Below, in pieces: positions 26,000 through 34,997 of a stretch of 64,000 nt of DNA. Every line of letters starts with the position of its first letter. The first letter of the stretch is position 1. The notes under the pieces are model-generated. The model did no database searches. It was not told where the DNA came from and saw only the letters and a list, made by a program, of their open reading frames with translations. The stretch covers positions 192,403 to 256,402 of the forward strand of contig CAYSUW010000001.1 of NCBI GenBank assembly GCA_964434385.1, written 5' to 3'. The stretch comes from GCA-002700125 sp964434385. GTDB taxonomy: Bacteria > Chloroflexota > Dehalococcoidia > Lucifugimonadales > Lucifugimonadaceae. The position numbers and the translations under genes are program-made.

Positions 26000-27910
26000 T
26001 TAAGTTATCTGTGGTTCTGCTTTAGGGTTAGTAACTTTGTCTTGATCAAAAGATTCTTCAGTTATTTTCTGAGATTTAGATTTTTTCTTACTAACTTCCT
26101 CTCCTTTCAACAATTTGACCATTTCTTCTCCATCAATAGTTTCGTTTTCTAGAAGATAGTTTGCCAATAATTCAAGTTGATTTTTATGTTTCAGAAGTAT
26201 TGATTCTGCACTTTGTTTTCCTTTTTCAAGTAGTTTATCAATCTCTTTATCTATTATTTCTTGAGTTTTAGAACTGTAATCTCTTTGTTCATTGACTTCT
26301 TTTCCAAGAAAAACTGTTTCTTGATTTTTCCCAAAAGTTCTTAGTCCTAATTTTTCACTCATACCATATTTAGTTACCATCTGATTGGCTACTTTAGTTG
26401 CAGTTTCTATATCATTGCTAGCGCCAGTTGTGATTGCTCCAAATTGAATTTTTTCTGCAATTCTTCCACCCATTGCTGTAGCAATCATAGCTTCAAATTG
26501 ATCAACAGTCTGAAGATAACGATCCTCGTCTGGAAGATATCTTGTATAACCTCCCATTTGACCTCTTGAAATTATGGATACTTTATGAACTGGATCTGCT
26601 GATGGAATGTAGTTAGCTACTAATGCATGACCTGCTTCATGAAAAGCAGTTAAAATACGTTCTTTTTCTGTAATAATCCTACTGTTTCTAGCAGGACCTG
26701 CTATTACTCTATCAATTGATTCTAGTAATGAGCTTATATTAATTTTCTTTAATTTTCTTCTTGCGGATAGTATAGCAGCTTCATTTACAAGATTTGCAAG
26801 ATCTGCTCCACTAAACCCAGGTGTTTGTTTAGCTATTGATTCTAATTTGACATCTTTTTCTAATGGTTTGCCTTTTGAATGAACATCTAGGATTGCAGTT
26901 CTTCCTTTGATATCAGGGTTATCTAGAATAACTCTTCTATCGAATCTTCCTGGTCTTAACAGTGCTGGATCTAATATATCTGGTCTATTGGTAGCTGCAA
27001 TAACTATAACATTTGTTGATGTATCGAATCCGTCCATTTCAACTAGAATTTGATTAAGAGTCTGTTCTCTTTCGTCATGTCCTCCTCCTAACCCTGCTCC
27101 TCTGTGTCTACCAACTGCATCTATTTCATCAACAAATATGATACAAGGAGAATGTTTTTTTGCTTTATCAAACAAGTCTCTTACTCTTGATGCACCAACT
27201 CCTACAAACATTTCAACAAATTCAGAACCACTTATTGAAAAAAACGGGACTTCAGCTTCTCCGGCTACTGCTCTTGCCATTAAAGTTTTTCCTGTTCCAG
27301 GAGGACCTACTAACAAAACTCCGCTTGGAATTCTAGCCCCCAGAGCTAAAAATTTTTCAGGAGATTTCAAAAAATCTACAACTTCTTGTAATTCTTCTTT
27401 TGCTTCTTCTACACCTGCAACATCATCAAAGGTTACTGTTGCTGTTGCTCCAGTAAACATTCTTGCTTTGCTTCTTCCAAAACCCAAAGCATTATTACTT
27501 CCACCTTGAGCCTGTCTCATCATAAAAATTAAAATTCCTGCAAATAAGATTAAGGGAAGAAAGCTTAAAGCAATTGATAAAAAGCTACTTAACCCTCCTG
27601 CTCCTTTTACTTCTACTTCTACATTAGCAGGATCTACATTAGCAGTATTTAGGATTTCATAAATACGAGATCCATTTTCTTTTCGAGATTTATAAGATTT
27701 TCCACCGCTTTCTACTTTAAGAGTATCTCCTCTAACTTGAATGAATACTCTCTGTCCCAAGGGAGGGTTCTTAGATAATTCAATCACTTGAGTAATAGAA
27801 ATTTCTTCAGTAGTTTTTAGAGAATCATCAAAAAATATAAAAAAAGTAGCTAAGACTGATGCTACTATCAAAGTATAAATTAATAAATTTTTCTTAAAAA
27901 TTTTATTCAT
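26000..27910 (-). CDS. ftsH: ATP-dependent zinc metalloprotease FtsH
   Basis: At 636 residues it is a full-length FtsH. An N-terminal membrane segment (about residues 9-27), a small periplasmic domain and a second membrane segment (about 110-130) precede the AAA domain. That domain has GPPGTGKTLMARA (Walker A), FVDEIDAVGRHRG (Walker B) and the second region of homology ATNRPDILDPALLRPGRFDR. The protease domain has the zinc motif HEAGH. It degrades membrane and short-lived cytosolic proteins. The C-terminal tail is Lys/Ser-rich. It faces away from infC across 196 bp. Confidence 0.98.
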   Translation of the reverse strand: MNKIFKKNLLIYTLIVASVLATFFIFFDDSLKTTEEISITQVIELSKNPPLGQRVFIQVRGDTLKVESGGKSYKSRKENGSRIYEILNTANVDPANVEVEVKGAGGLSSFLSIALSFLPLILFAGILIFMMRQAQGGSNNALGFGRSKARMFTGATATVTFDDVAGVEEAKEELQEVVDFLKSPEKFLALGARIPSGVLLVGPPGTGKTLMARAVAGEAEVPFFSISGSEFVEMFVGVGASRVRDLFDKAKKHSPCIIFVDEIDAVGRHRGAGLGGGHDEREQTLNQILVEMDGFDTSTNVIVIAATNRPDILDPALLRPGRFDRRVILDNPDIKGRTAILDVHSKGKPLEKDVKLESIAKQTPGFSGADLANLVNEAAILSARRKLKKINISSLLESIDRVIAGPARNSRIITEKERILTAFHEAGHALVANYIPSADPVHKVSIISRGQMGGYTRYLPDEDRYLQTVDQFEAMIATAMGGRIAEKIQFGAITTGASNDIETATKVANQMVTKYGMSEKLGLRTFGKNQETVFLGKEVNEQRDYSSKTQEIIDKEIDKLLEKGKQSAESILLKHKNQLELLANYLLENETIDGEEMVKLLKGEEVSKKKSKSQKITEESFDQDKVTNPKAEPQIT

Positions 27911-28066
27911 GGAAATTTGTTGATATAAATTTAGTGTTTTTAATAATAATTAATAAAAAAGTTAATTTATTACTATATTCTAATTAGTTTTCAATATATG
28001 ATATCATTCTATCCTAGCATATTCTAATTTTGAAAATGAAAAATATTTGTTAATTAGGATTATTGA

Positions 28067-28096
28067 TTGACTCTAAAAAGAAGTTAATGTTAGAAT
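28067..28096 (+). promoter_or_regulatory. Putative sigma70 promoter of infC-rpmI-rplT
   Basis: A -35 TTGACT (28067-28072) and a -10 TAGAAT (28091-28096) are separated by 18 bp. Initiation would fall near 28103, so the message would begin only a few bases before the GGGAGGA ribosome-binding site at 28109-28115. This leaves no room for the long L20-binding leader known from Bacillus infC operons. Confidence 0.55.
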
Positions 28097-28106
28097 TTCA
28101 CGATTT

Positions 28107-28712
28107 GTGGGAGGAAATTATTATAGTTTTAGTAAGGTTGGTAGTTTAACTTTGCAAAAGTCTACGAATTACAGACAAAAAAAAGAAAATTTAAAACAAT
28201 ATAGAGTAAACAACCGAATTCGTTCTAAAGAGGTTAGGGTTATAATTGGTCGAGGCGATTCTGAATCAAAGTTACTTGATGTTAAGGATGCTATTAAATT
28301 AGCAGAAGAACAAGGGCTTGATTTAGTAGAAGTTGCACCAAATCAATATCCTCCAGTATGTAGAATTTTAGATTATGGAAAATTTCGATTTATACAATCA
28401 AAAAAAGCAAAAGAAGCAAAAAAATCTCAATCTAAAATTTTAATGAAAGATGTTAGGCTGAGAATGAGAATAGGCGAACACGACATGAATTCTAAAGAGA
28501 ATAAAATTAGAGCATTCATTTCTTCTGGATATAAAGTAAGAGTATCGGTTTTCTTTAGAGGAAGAGAAATGGCTTACCCTGACATAGCAATAAGTCTATT
28601 AAAAAAATTAGCTGATCGATTAGAAGATATTTCAATAGTAGATAAAGTACCATCTATAGAAGGAAGATCGTTGTCAATAATATTAGCCCCAATGGGGAAG
28701 GTAAAAGGTTGA
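28107..28712 (+). CDS. infC: Translation initiation factor IF-3 (start uncertain)
   Basis: The N-domain motif YRVNNRIRSKEVRVI and the linker and C-domain motifs GLDLVEVAPNQYPPVCRILDYGKF, split here across the conserved DLVEVAPN and PPVCRILDYGKF blocks, identify IF-3. The C-domain ends with FRGREMAYPDI. The longest ORF starts at a GTG (28107) that lies within the ribosome-binding site GTGGGAGGA, so it is unlikely to be the real start. The TTG at 28152 in the same frame would give LQKSTNYRQKKENLKQYRVN and is the more usual length. infC often uses rare starts (AUU in enterobacteria). It heads the conserved infC-rpmI-rplT operon. Confidence 0.95.
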   Translation: MGGNYYSFSKVGSLTLQKSTNYRQKKENLKQYRVNNRIRSKEVRVIIGRGDSESKLLDVKDAIKLAEEQGLDLVEVAPNQYPPVCRILDYGKFRFIQSKKAKEAKKSQSKILMKDVRLRMRIGEHDMNSKENKIRAFISSGYKVRVSVFFRGREMAYPDIAISLLKKLADRLEDISIVDKVPSIEGRSLSIILAPMGKVKG

Positions 28713-28715
28713 AAA

Positions 28716-28904
28716 ATGCCAAAGATTAAAACACATAAAGGAGCAAAGAAAAGATTTCATAAAAGCTCAACTGGAAAATTGTTAAGAACTAAAGGAATGA
28801 AGAGTCATCTGAGGAGAAATAAATCAAAAAGAAATAAGAGATTATTTGCTTCTAAGATAGGTTTATCAGAGGCTATTGGTAAAAAAATCAAACGTTTAAT
28901 ATAA
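28716..28904 (+). CDS. rpmI: 50S ribosomal protein bL35
   Basis: This 62-residue, strongly basic protein starts MPKIKTHKGAKKRFHKS, the bL35 signature, and ends with the usual Lys/Arg-rich helix. It begins 3 bp after the infC stop, which supports translational coupling in infC-rpmI-rplT. Confidence 0.97.
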   Translation: MPKIKTHKGAKKRFHKSSTGKLLRTKGMKSHLRRNKSKRNKRLFASKIGLSEAIGKKIKRLI

Positions 28905-28919
28905 ATTTGGGAGTTTAAG

Positions 28920-29276
28920 TTGACTAGAGCTAAAGGTGGAAACACTAATAGAAAAAGGCATAAAAAAGTATTACAGCAAGTTAAAGGACATCGTGGTTCA
29001 AGGAATCGAAGATTTAAAGTAGCTCAAGAATCTTTAATCCATGCTTTGTCATATAGTACTATTCATAGGAAAAATAAAAAAAGAGAACAGAGAGCTTTAG
29101 CAATTATAAGGATAAATGCTGCCGCTAGAATTAATGGAATTACTTATGGACAATTAATTCATGGGTTGAAATTATCTGATGTTGATTTAGATAGAAAATC
29201 TTTATCAAATATTGCAGTTAATGATCCTGATGCCTTTAAAGAGATAGTAGACTTCGCTAGATCCTCATTGGTTTAG
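28920..29276 (+). CDS. rplT: 50S ribosomal protein bL20
   Basis: This 118-residue protein has the typical bL20 N-terminus (TRAKGGNTNRKRHKKVLQ), a long basic helix, and the C-terminal domain with RINAAARINGITYGQLIHGL. It binds 23S rRNA early in 50S assembly, and in other bacteria it also represses its own operon. The start is a TTG preceded by TTGGGAG. It is convergent with ctaB across 17 bp without a visible terminator. Confidence 0.97.
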   Translation: MTRAKGGNTNRKRHKKVLQQVKGHRGSRNRRFKVAQESLIHALSYSTIHRKNKKREQRALAIIRINAAARINGITYGQLIHGLKLSDVDLDRKSLSNIAVNDPDAFKEIVDFARSSLV

Positions 29277-29293
29277 AATTCAAATATAATTAT

Positions 29294-30181
29294 TTATCCA
29301 ATTATGTTTGAACTATCTATGATAATAGTCATACATATTAGAAATAAGTAAAGTAATGAGAATTTATATAATCCAAGGTTCTTTTTAGTAGTATATTTTA
29401 CTATTAATCTTATAGTGTAGTTCAGATACATTACTCCTAATATGATAGAACCTAATAAGTATATAATTCCTAGATTTGAACTCACAATTGTTAATGCTAA
29501 AGTTAATGCTATCAAAATGATTGTATGAGTTAGAATCATTATTTGAGTTTTTCTAAAACCTATAATAGTTGGAAGCATAGGAATTTTTGCTTCTTTATAA
29601 TCTTCATTCATTAACATAGCTAAAGCCCAAAAATGAGGTGGAGTCCAGAAGAAAATAATAGCGAAAAGATACCAAGCTGGAAGTGAAAGAGATCCTGTGA
29701 CAGCAGCCCAGCCTACCAGAGGTGGAAAACAACCTGCAATTCCACCTATCACGATGTTGTGACTTGTTGTTTTTTTTAACCACAATGAATAGATAAAAAC
29801 GTAAAAAACATTCCCTAGAATTGCTAATATTGCTGCCAGAAAATTAGAACCAAAATAAAGTATGATGAAACTCAATATAGTAAGGAAAACCCCAAAAGAT
29901 AAAGCCTTCTTTGGAGTTACTCTATTACTTGCAACTGGTCTGTTGCTAGTTCTTTTCATTAGTTGGTCAACATCTTTATCAATGAAATGATTTATTGCTC
30001 CTGCTCCACCGGATGCTAGTGTTCCTCCTACAATAATGATAATTATTAGGATAAGAGAAGGAGTACTCCCATTAGCAAGGAACATTCCAGAAATAGCAGT
30101 TACTAAAAGTAGGGAGATTACTTTAGGTTTAGTTAAAGCAATGTAATCTTTCGAGATTTTTAAGAAATTTTCTTTGTTCAA
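29294..30181 (-). CDS. ctaB: Protoheme IX farnesyltransferase (heme O synthase)
   Basis: This 295-residue UbiA-family membrane protein has about nine hydrophobic segments. The first Asp-rich motif is NHFIDKDVDQLMKRTSNRP and the second prenyl-diphosphate motif region includes LMNEDYKEAKIPMLP. It attaches a farnesyl group to heme B to make heme O for heme-copper oxidases. It overlaps ctaA by 4 bp, so heme O made here passes to CtaA. Confidence 0.96.
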   Translation of the reverse strand: MNKENFLKISKDYIALTKPKVISLLLVTAISGMFLANGSTPSLILIIIIIVGGTLASGGAGAINHFIDKDVDQLMKRTSNRPVASNRVTPKKALSFGVFLTILSFIILYFGSNFLAAILAILGNVFYVFIYSLWLKKTTSHNIVIGGIAGCFPPLVGWAAVTGSLSLPAWYLFAIIFFWTPPHFWALAMLMNEDYKEAKIPMLPTIIGFRKTQIMILTHTIILIALTLALTIVSSNLGIIYLLGSIILGVMYLNYTIRLIVKYTTKKNLGLYKFSLLYLFLICMTIIIDSSNIIG

Positions 30182-31146
30182 TTATTAAATATTTTTCTCT
30201 TTGGATGTTTTTCCATATTGTTTATTAAAGTTAAGCTAAGAATTATTATAAATATCGTCCATAAAATTGAAGCCATCCCTAAGTGAGAAACTCTAGCCCA
30301 AATTTCAAAGTTTGTCCATGGATTACTTGCTCCTAACAATATTTGAGTCAGAATTAGTATTATAGATATGGATGAAAGAATTTTTATGATTCGGTTATTT
30401 AATTTCTTTAAGATATATATTGATGCCCATAAACTTATTATGGTAGTAATTAAAGATAAAATTCTATGTATCATATGTATCAAGGCTAAAGAATTTTTTG
30501 GAAGTATAGATGAACTTTCACATAATGGCCATGAACTACATATAGTCCCAGCTCCTTTCCAGACCGCATAAGAACCTGATAGAAGAGTTATTATTATAAA
30601 AGTTGAAGATAATATTAATAAGATAGAATGTTTTTGACTTAAAGATTGTTTGATTAATGAAAAAGATATTGATTCAGAATTTACAATTACTAGTGAGATA
30701 CCCAAAAGCAATATCACTAATTGAGAAAAGAATAAATGTATAGTTCGGATTCTAGGATCTAATTCTGATAGAACAATTATTCCTCCTATCAAACCTACTA
30801 TGATAACAGTAATTAATGTGGCTGAAATTGTGAATATTAAAAAATAATTATTCCTCTTTTTTATCCATACCAGAATAGTTGAAATTAGTATTAAAGTACC
30901 AAGAATCACGCCACTAGTTCTATGACCCCATTCTATCAATGTAGTATAACTCATAGGGGGAATTAATTTGTCATAACATAAAGGCCAGTCTGGACATCCT
31001 AGACCTGAACCAGAAACTCTAACAAATCCACCAAGAGAAATCTGGAACAAACAAAAGACTATGCTTAGAATAAGCATAATACTCAAAACGGGTTCTTTAA
31101 ATAACGTTATTTTATTGTTGTTTTTATCCACATTTATACGAAACAA
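30178..31146 (-). CDS. ctaA: Heme A synthase
   Basis: This 322-residue COX15/CtaA membrane protein has eight hydrophobic segments and the typical blocks GGFVRVSGSGLGCPDWPLC and EWGHRTSGVILG with a heme-ligand His. The paired Cys of loop regions (CPDWPLC and CSSWPLC) are present, as in CtaA with a loop disulfide. The second half holds IHMIHRILS. It oxidises heme O to heme A, so the cell very likely uses an aa3-type cytochrome oxidase and respires oxygen. It is the first gene of ctaA-ctaB. Confidence 0.96.
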   Translation of the reverse strand: MFRINVDKNNNKITLFKEPVLSIMLILSIVFCLFQISLGGFVRVSGSGLGCPDWPLCYDKLIPPMSYTTLIEWGHRTSGVILGTLILISTILVWIKKRNNYFLIFTISATLITVIIVGLIGGIIVLSELDPRIRTIHLFFSQLVILLLGISLVIVNSESISFSLIKQSLSQKHSILLILSSTFIIITLLSGSYAVWKGAGTICSSWPLCESSSILPKNSLALIHMIHRILSLITTIISLWASIYILKKLNNRIIKILSSISIILILTQILLGASNPWTNFEIWARVSHLGMASILWTIFIIILSLTLINNMEKHPKRKIFNN

Positions 31147-31195
31147 ATTTTAGTGTTATTTAATTTTAGCAAGTGAATATGAATAAATTATTAAA

Positions 31196-31411
31196 TTAGT
31201 CTCTTCTGTCTCTACGTTCTCTTAAATGTCCTTCAAGAATTGGTTCATTTAAGTGAACTTCACCATTTCTAATTTTTAAGTTAAATCCACATTCTGGATC
31301 AGTGCAAACCCATGCTTTATAATGTATGGCTGCGCCTTGACCTCCGAAATCAGATAAAGGAACTAAATCTCCTTTTGAACAAGCTTTGCATTTTGGAAAA
31401 GTTTCTGACAT
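31196..31411 (-). CDS. Small zinc-ribbon protein of unknown function
   Basis: From the ATG at 31411 the product has 71 residues. That ATG is preferred over the one at 31429 because GAGGGG lies 6 bp before it. Two Cys pairs, CKACSKGD near the N-terminus and CTDPECGF in the middle, predict one zinc ribbon. The C-terminus is charged (HLRERRDRRD). I do not recognise a named family. Such small ribbons often bind RNA or protein. It is divergent from tsaD across about 110 bp. Confidence 0.7.
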   Translation of the reverse strand: MSETFPKCKACSKGDLVPLSDFGGQGAAIHYKAWVCTDPECGFNLKIRNGEVHLNEPILEGHLRERRDRRD

Positions 31412-31523
31412 CTCCATCCCCTCAATCATTTCACTATTTTAGTTATTTTTTCTACTATTTTAGATAGTCTAACATATAATAATGGAATGTATTTTTTTGT
31501 AAAGTTAAATTTTGTAATAAAAA

Positions 31524-32561
31524 ATGATAGTTCTAGGAATTGAAACTTCTTGTGATGAAACAGCAGTTGGCATTGTAGTTGATGGTACAACTCTTATATC
31601 TAATGTGATAGAAAATCAAACTAATATACATTCAAAATATGGTGGTATTATTCCAGAATTAGCTTCAAGGCAGCATTTGAAAACTATTTCTAGAGTTGTT
31701 CAAAAAGCTTTAATTGATTCGAAATTGAATTGGTCAGATATTGATATGTTGGGTGTTACTGATGGTCCTGGATTAGCAGGATCTTTAATTGTAGGAGTGA
31801 ATTTTGCCAATGGATTGTCTTCTAGTTTAGGAATTCCTCTTATTGGAGTTAATCACTTAGAAGGGCATGTGTATGCTTCTTGGATTAAAAATTATAATAA
31901 TTTAGAAAATGAAACACCCCTAAATGTATCTTTTCCTATAATGTGTCTTATTGTATCTGGAGGTCATACAGATTTGGTTAAAATGAATGATTACAATAAT
32001 TTCGAACTTTTAGGAAGAACTAAAGATGACGCTGCAGGAGAGGCTTTTGATAAAGCTGCGCGAGTATTAGGATTGGGATTCCCAGGAGGACCTGAAATAG
32101 AAAAAGTTGCTTCAAAAACCCAAGAAAAATATAAATTCCCTAGAGCTTTTATGAGAAATAGTGATCATTTTAGTTTTAGTGGTATGAAAACTGCATTAAT
32201 AAATTTGGCAAATGAAAAAATGACAGATTTATCTGAAGATTTTAAACTTAGTGATCTTGAATTTACAGTTAATAAAATTGCTAACTCTTTTCAAGATGCC
32301 ATGGTTGATGTACTAGCTAAGAAAACCATAGATATTACGATTCGAGAAAGATGTAATGGGATTATATTAAGTGGTGGAGTAGCCGCAAATTCAGAATTAA
32401 GAAATGTAATTACAGAATCTTCTCCAGTTCCAGTCTTCATTCCACCAAAGGCTCTATGTACAGATAACGGAGCTATGATTGCTGCATGTACATTTTTTAA
32501 AGTCAGAGAGAAGATTCCTCGCTCATTTTATTTGGAACCTATTCCGAGTAAATCTTGGTAA
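31524..32561 (+). CDS. tsaD: tRNA N6-adenosine threonylcarbamoyltransferase
   Basis: At 345 residues it is a full-length TsaD/Kae1 protein of the ASKHA fold: GIETSCDETAVGIV at the start, PELASRQH, the metal motif region GVNHLEGHVYAS, LIVSGGHTDLV, and GGVAANSELR. It transfers threonylcarbamoyl to A37 of ANN-reading tRNAs together with TsaB and TsaE, which are not in the window. It stands alone on the plus strand, and the convergent neighbour lies 8 bp away. Confidence 0.97.
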   Translation: MIVLGIETSCDETAVGIVVDGTTLISNVIENQTNIHSKYGGIIPELASRQHLKTISRVVQKALIDSKLNWSDIDMLGVTDGPGLAGSLIVGVNFANGLSSSLGIPLIGVNHLEGHVYASWIKNYNNLENETPLNVSFPIMCLIVSGGHTDLVKMNDYNNFELLGRTKDDAAGEAFDKAARVLGLGFPGGPEIEKVASKTQEKYKFPRAFMRNSDHFSFSGMKTALINLANEKMTDLSEDFKLSDLEFTVNKIANSFQDAMVDVLAKKTIDITIRERCNGIILSGGVAANSELRNVITESSPVPVFIPPKALCTDNGAMIAACTFFKVREKIPRSFYLEPIPSKSW

Positions 32562-32569
32562 AAATTTTC

Positions 32570-33034
32570 CTAGTTAAGAGAAATTTTGTTGAGTCCAATT
32601 AAAAATTCTTTACATCTAATCAGGTTTTCTTTTCCTATATTTGTTGAGATGATACTTGAGCCCGAAAATATTTTTAATTCAAACTTTGAAGGAGTAAACC
32701 AATAGTCTAGTGCTAAAAGAATTGAAATTAATGTAATGAAAATCCCACCTATTGCTGATATTATTTCATCTGAAGATAATTGCCAAAATCCTACTGCACA
32801 GATCATCCCTAATATTGACCAATAGAATTGAGTAGGATTCTTAGATTTCAATGAAAGTTCATAACCATCCAAAGATGAAACTTTAATAGACGAAATTTCT
32901 GATTCTTTATTTTTTGAATTAATAGAATAAATAAAAGATTGTGTGATAATTAAGTAACAATTATCATCAGATTCTAATTCAAGCAAAATATCTTCTTCAG
33001 AAATATTAAAATTCTTTAAAATACTTTCTTTCAT
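32570..33034 (-). CDS. Hypothetical membrane protein, PH-like arrangement
   Basis: This 154-residue protein has a hydrophilic beta-rich N-terminal part (about 1-65), two adjacent hydrophobic segments (about 68-87 and 90-110), and a beta-rich C-terminal part. The arrangement resembles bacterial PH-like (bPH/DUF304-type) domains interrupted by a transmembrane hairpin, but no diagnostic motif is visible, so no function is given. It lies 24 bp upstream of nothing it clearly works with: the HpcH aldolase gene precedes it on the same strand. Confidence 0.6.
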   Translation of the reverse strand: MKESILKNFNISEEDILLELESDDNCYLIITQSFIYSINSKNKESEISSIKVSSLDGYELSLKSKNPTQFYWSILGMICAVGFWQLSSDEIISAIGGIFITLISILLALDYWFTPSKFELKIFSGSSIISTNIGKENLIRCKEFLIGLNKISLN

Positions 33035-33058
33035 AAGTTTTTTCTCCTAGTATTTTTT

Positions 33059-33763
33059 TCATAATGTGAAAACTTCAGGAGAAACATTTATTATGTTGTC
33101 ACTCCAGAGTTTTTTCCCTACCTCTCTTGTTTTTCTCTCAATTTCTTTGTGAGCTTCTTTAACTGCAGAATGATCAGGGTCCCCTGGATAACCTAGAGAA
33201 GCAGCTAAATCATGAGGTCCGAATGCAATTCTATCTATTTCATTGATCTGTAAAATTTCATCAAGGTTATCTATAGCAAGTTTTGATTCAATTTGAGCAG
33301 TTACTATCATATTATTGTTAGCCCATTCTGCAAATTTCAATTTACCTCCATATTTATTATTTAGAATATCTAGTTGATTAAATTCCGTTCCTCTTCCTCC
33401 TCCCCATGACCTATTTCCTTTTGGTGGATAATGACAACTGTTTGCTAGAAGAAGACCTTCTTCTGCAGTATCCACATGAGGACCTACTATTCCTTGAATA
33501 CCTCTATCAAGAAATAAATTAATATTGTGATTTGATATTTCATGTATTCTTGCGGTTACTGTAAGATTCATTCCTATAGCAAGTCGACAAATATTTTCTA
33601 AAGAAAATACATCAAAAGAACCATGTTCTGCGTCTAAATGAATTGCATTAAAACCTTTAATTTTTGCATATTCAACTGATTCTGCTGAAGGGGTGTTCAG
33701 GTTTAATACTTTTGCATCTTTGCCTAATTTATTTAAATAAATTATTTGATTTTGATTCATCAT
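33059..33763 (-). CDS. HpcH/HpaI aldolase family protein
   Basis: This 234-residue TIM-barrel enzyme has AIHLDAEHGSFD (conserved Asp/Glu/His), VTARIHEI, GIQGIVGPHVDTAEE, RSWGGGRGTEF, VTAQIESKLAIDNL and IAFGPHDLAASLG. These match class II pyruvate aldolases of the HpcH/HpaI family, which need a divalent metal. It probably cleaves a 2-keto-3-deoxy sugar acid or a similar compound to pyruvate and an aldehyde. The upstream neighbour is an enolase-superfamily enzyme, and the pair would make a sensible dehydratase-aldolase route for sugar acids. Confidence 0.85.
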   Translation of the reverse strand: MMNQNQIIYLNKLGKDAKVLNLNTPSAESVEYAKIKGFNAIHLDAEHGSFDVFSLENICRLAIGMNLTVTARIHEISNHNINLFLDRGIQGIVGPHVDTAEEGLLLANSCHYPPKGNRSWGGGRGTEFNQLDILNNKYGGKLKFAEWANNNMIVTAQIESKLAIDNLDEILQINEIDRIAFGPHDLAASLGYPGDPDHSAVKEAHKEIERKTREVGKKLWSDNIINVSPEVFTL

Positions 33764-33804
33764 GAAATTATAAAATATTTTGAATTACTTTACCTTAACA
33801 TTTT

Positions 33805-34971
33805 TCAAATATTCACAGAATTTTTCAGGATATTTTTTTCATCTATTTCTACCCCTAATCCTGGTTTTTGAGGCATTTTAAGATATCCTTTATCGTATTC
33901 CCAAAAAGTTTTTACCAATTCATTTAAATTTTTTGCTAATCCAGCTTGATACTCTTGCAAATAATCATTTTCACAAATAGAAGAAAAATGTAGAGTAGCT
34001 GCCTGGAAAATAGGACTTCCCATACCCATGTGAGGAGTAACTTGAATGTTAGATTCGTTTGCCATTTTTAATTGCTTTAAAGCAATAGAAAATCCTGTTC
34101 TTCCTATATCAGGTTGAAAAATATTTAAAGCATTTTTTTTAAACCATGATGATACTTGGTAATGAGTTCTAAAATGTTCTCCCAACGCTATTGGAACTCC
34201 TGGTTTAGATACTAAAATTTTATGCTCATCAAGATTTTCAGGTTGTAAGGGACATTCTAAGAAACTTATTTGAAAATTTTGAAGATTTTCTTTGATCTCA
34301 ATAGCAGTTTTTATATCTGACATCCATAAAAGATCTACCATCCATTGATTTATTTCAGGAATTTTACTTTGAAGATTAGAAAGTTCTTTAGAAATTTCTA
34401 AATTATTTGCTGGTAAGAATAACTTGACTCCCTTTAAACCATTTTTAGTCCATTTTTTAAGATTAGAAATTTTTTCTTCTATATTTCTTTGCCTTAAACC
34501 TGATAAATAAATTGGTATTTTGGTAATTGGGTTCTTTTTAAATAGTTTTGCTAAAGGAATACCATGAGATTTAGATATTGCATCCCAGACTGCAATATCT
34601 AATGCTGCTAAAGCATCGAGATAGTATCCAGAATGGTATCCTCTTCCTCTTTGGATATCATAAAGGAATTTCCACATGTGATTAGGAGAAGAGAAGTTCT
34701 CATTTTTTACTAGAGGAGAAATAATATTGGAAATGATTAATTTTACTATTTCAGGCCCTATAGGGACGTTAGCTTCTCCCCAACCTGTATAACCATTTTT
34801 TAAGGTGATTTTCACTAACAAACATTCAGGTTTTCTTGCATAAACTGTTTGCCAACCTTCTCGAAGTTCAAACCTTTCAGTTATCTTTGTGATTTTATGA
34901 GAATCTGTTTCTTCCCAATAACTAGGAGAAGAATTAAGAACTACATGATAAGAAGAAACACTTTCGATCAT
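33805..34971 (-). CDS. Enolase superfamily (mandelate racemase / muconate lactonizing group) enzyme
   Basis: At 388 residues it has the superfamily's capping domain and barrel. The N-terminal region includes YTGWGEANVPIGPEI and DALAALDIAVWDAISKSHG. KGVKLFLP supplies a candidate base. The metal ligands are the Asp in WMVDLLWMSD, the Glu in SFLECPLQPENLDE and the Glu in PIALGEHFRTHYQ. The His in VTPHMGMGSP suggests a dehydratase or racemase of the mandelate racemase subgroup. The substrate is unknown, and a sugar acid is likely given the adjacent HpcH/HpaI aldolase. It sits between thiS and that aldolase, all on the minus strand. Confidence 0.85.
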   Translation of the reverse strand: MIESVSSYHVVLNSSPSYWEETDSHKITKITERFELREGWQTVYARKPECLLVKITLKNGYTGWGEANVPIGPEIVKLIISNIISPLVKNENFSSPNHMWKFLYDIQRGRGYHSGYYLDALAALDIAVWDAISKSHGIPLAKLFKKNPITKIPIYLSGLRQRNIEEKISNLKKWTKNGLKGVKLFLPANNLEISKELSNLQSKIPEINQWMVDLLWMSDIKTAIEIKENLQNFQISFLECPLQPENLDEHKILVSKPGVPIALGEHFRTHYQVSSWFKKNALNIFQPDIGRTGFSIALKQLKMANESNIQVTPHMGMGSPIFQAATLHFSSICENDYLQEYQAGLAKNLNELVKTFWEYDKGYLKMPQKPGLGVEIDEKNILKNSVNI

Positions 34972-34997
34972 AAAATTTAGATTATAATTCTGGATAT

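Noticed and set aside
27911..28106. L20-binding leader of the infC operon
   Set aside because: The likely promoter lies directly before the ribosome-binding site, and no pseudoknot-like long leader is visible.
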